Source: Chryseobacterium indoltheticum (lineage in GTDB: Bacteria; Bacteroidota; Bacteroidia; Flavobacteriales; Weeksellaceae). From it: a DNA stretch of 64,000 nucleotides. The number at the start of each line of letters is the position of its first letter. The first letter of the stretch is position 1. The DNA lies in contig NZ_CP033929.1 in NCBI RefSeq assembly GCF_003815915.1, forward strand, positions 2,294,001 to 2,358,000. Reading direction: 5' to 3'. The translations under genes were made by a program, and so were the position numbers. The notes beneath the pieces were generated by a model. The model saw only the letters and a program-made list of their open reading frames with translations, did no database searches and was not told the DNA's origin. Shown piece by piece: positions 62,683 to 64,000 of the stretch.

Positions 62683-62716
62683 AACGCTGTAAACATCAAT
62701 GTTTACAGCGTTTTTT
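62683..62716 (+). terminator. intrinsic terminator after tRNA-Ser
   Basis: Perfect 14-bp stem AACGCTGTAAACAT / ATGTTTACAGCGTT with a two-base loop and T6 tail. The outer GCTAAAAC / GTTTTAGC pair extends it. Confidence 0.93.
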
Positions 62717-62765
62717 GTTTTAGCGCTTGTATCAAAAAAAATCAAAATAGGTCACGATTTATATG

Positions 62766-62974
62766 GGATCAATCTCAAAACTTGGGGGCTAGGCAAAAAG
62801 TTTAGACAACCTGAACAGAAAAAATGTTTTATCCCGCACGCCTCTTAATTGCAATCTGAAGTTTTTTATTTTCGCATTGAAAGACTCGGCGGAAGCATTC
62901 GTGCTTCTTCTTTCAAAATAATTGAGAATCTCATTGTAATGATTCATTATGGTTTTTCTGAGCACCGAGAAAGC
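62766..62974. mobile_element. relic end of the ISL3-type IS (209 bp)
   Basis: Nearly identical to 62975-63183, the transposase-3' end of the adjacent IS, with about five substitutions, and it stops at ACCGAGAAAGC. It is a tandem, truncated copy: either the older remnant into which the present IS moved, or the leftover of a deletion between two tandem copies. Confidence 0.88.
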
Positions 62975-64000
62975 GGATCAATCACAAAACTTGGGGACTA
63001 TGCAAAAAGTTTAGACAACCTGAACAGAAAAAATGCTTTATCCCGCACACCTCTTAATTGCAATCTGAAGTTTTTTATTTTCGCATTGAAAGACTCGGCG
63101 GAAGCATTCGTGCTTCTTCTTTCAAAATAATTGAGAATCTCATTGTAATGATTCATTATGGTTTTTCTGAGCACCGAGAAAGCTTTAAATCTTGATTCTT
63201 CCACCTCTTTGAACCAATGTGCCAGTTTCAACATTGCAACGGATTTTTGAATGTTTTGGTTGTAAATTTTCCTCAAGCCATCAGATAAATTGTACGCTTT
63301 TTCTAAATCAGGATATTGCGAGAATAAGATTTCAGCTCGCTGATTTTGCGATGCAGTCCATTTTTCTCTGGTTTTGTAGAGTAAATACCTGCTTCTTGCC
63401 AAAAGTTGCTTTCGGGTATCGCCATTTTCAAAAGTTTCAATCCCGGGGTTGTTTTTCTTTTCTTTTGCTTCCATGAGCAGGTTGTTTTCTTGCTCAATAG
63501 CTTCCCAACGGTGGCTTATCCTTAATTCCTGCAACGCTTCTATGGCTAATTTCTGGACATGGAATCGGTCGATAATTTGTGTGGCATTGGGAAAACATCT
63601 TTTGGCGATGAGCTTCATAGAACCTGCCATATCCAAAGTAATTCCTTTTACATTTAACCTTAGTTTTTTGTTGATTTTTAAGAGATATTCTATTACGGTA
63701 TCACTGTTGGTTCCTTTGATAATGGCGACAATACTGCCTTTTCTGCCCCTTGCTTTTTTGGAGGTCAGAACAGTGTACAATTCGCCATCAGAAAGAGCAA
63801 CTTCATCGAGAGATAGGTGGTGTGAGAGGTTTTCGGGATAGAGAATCCAATCCTCGGCGTGTGATTTTTGTTTCCAGTTTTTAAAATTGCTGATGCTTTG
63901 CTTGTATTGCCTTTGAAATTTCCTGCCATCCACGCCATACATCTCGCCAATGGTTTTACAGGGAAGCGCTTTAGTATCGGCTGATTTTTTTTAAGAACTC
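62975..64000 (-). mobile_element. ISL3-family insertion sequence, cut by window edge
   Basis: The end starts GGATCAATCACAAAACTTGG at 62975. Inside is an ISL3-type transposase on the minus strand, and the other IS end lies beyond 64000. It lies downstream of a tRNA gene. Confidence 0.85.
62998..63942 (-). CDS. ISL3-family (ISAon1-like) transposase
   Basis: 314 residues from ATG 63942. Catalytic residues of the DDE type are visible: Asp in HLSLDEVALSDGELY, Asp in KGITLDMAGSMKLIAKRCFP with ATQIIDRFHVQKL, and Glu in STNASAESFNAKIKNFR. The frame is open upstream of the ATG to about 63992, where an A8 run (plus-strand T8 at 63985-63992) precedes it. In this IS type an N-terminal reading frame before the main one is usual, and the A8 run could allow slippage; the other part lies outside the window. 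Confidence 0.88.
   Translation of the reverse strand: MYGVDGRKFQRQYKQSISNFKNWKQKSHAEDWILYPENLSHHLSLDEVALSDGELYTVLTSKKARGRKGSIVAIIKGTNSDTVIEYLLKINKKLRLNVKGITLDMAGSMKLIAKRCFPNATQIIDRFHVQKLAIEALQELRISHRWEAIEQENNLLMEAKEKKNNPGIETFENGDTRKQLLARSRYLLYKTREKWTASQNQRAEILFSQYPDLEKAYNLSDGLRKIYNQNIQKSVAMLKLAHWFKEVEESRFKAFSVLRKTIMNHYNEILNYFERRSTNASAESFNAKIKNFRLQLRGVRDKAFFLFRLSKLFA

Noticed and set aside
62849..63130. Plus-strand open frame over the IS end
   Set aside because: It spans the tandem relic and IS end, opposite to the transposase, with no protein features.

Overview
The window is AT-rich chromosomal DNA from a member of the Bacteroidota, most likely a Chryseobacterium-like flavobacterium (Weeksellaceae). 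The evidence is promoters of the TTG-N19-21-TAnnTTTG type, a type IX secretion sorting domain, a fused SecDF, arginine synthesis through an N-succinylornithine-type transcarbamylase, TonB-receptor and DUF2911 proteins, and an orphan HsdR-N protein beside holA. The genus is an inference. Most of the window is conserved core genome. The accessory parts are an ISL3-type insertion sequence at the right edge, a toxin-antitoxin pair, and many short intergenic repeats.

Layout. 1-10.6 kb: truncated TonB-receptor-like protein, dapF-mltG, pnuC with a tyrosine/asparagine-rich lipoprotein, an amino-acid permease, two secreted proteins, hemN, and a frameshifted PQQ-type sugar dehydrogenase with a type IX sorting tail. 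10.8-23.8 kb: secDF, a Tet-like MFS pump, tatA/B-PAP2-TPR, trmL, rlmH and brkB on a symmetric divergent promoter, nhaA and the RelA/SpoT enzyme. 24.0-27.3 kb: an acetate-type operon (zinc-ribbon/HTH protein, porin, MFS transporter, acetyl-CoA synthetase) in which a deletion has joined the front of the transporter gene to the back of acs. 27.4-36.5 kb: complete arginine cluster, GNAT-argG-argC-argD-argF'-argB-argE-argH, with repeats in most of its larger gaps. 36.7-42.9 kb: an Lrp/AsnC regulator, then pyrB-carA-carB behind a leader that looks like a pyrBI-style translation-coupled attenuator. 42.9-43.4 kb: RelE/ParE toxin and antitoxin. 43.6-51 kb: a full non-phosphorylative L-fucose pathway with FucP permease, all on the minus strand, and a LacI-type operator upstream. 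51.3-62.4 kb: an ABC ATPase with a large membrane partner, DUF2911 protein, cupin, dienelactone hydrolase, HAD phosphatase, holA and trxB. 62.5-64 kb: tRNA-Ser(TGA), a relic IS end, and an ISL3-type IS running off the window.

How the genes work together. carAB makes carbamoyl phosphate for both pyrB and the transcarbamylase of the adjacent arginine cluster, so these two regions form one nitrogen-assimilation neighbourhood. The fucose genes encode import, oxidation, lactone opening, dehydration, second oxidation and cleavage to pyruvate plus lactate.

The most interesting candidate is the pyr leader at 37234-37388: a good promoter, a near-leaderless 23-codon peptide, a GC-rich pause hairpin, a U-rich tract, and an intrinsic terminator whose base coincides with the leader stop codon. 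Next are the chimeric MFS/acs remnant, a 200-bp duplicated element in the arginine cluster, the symmetric rlmH/brkB promoter, and a set of inverted-repeat intergenic elements.
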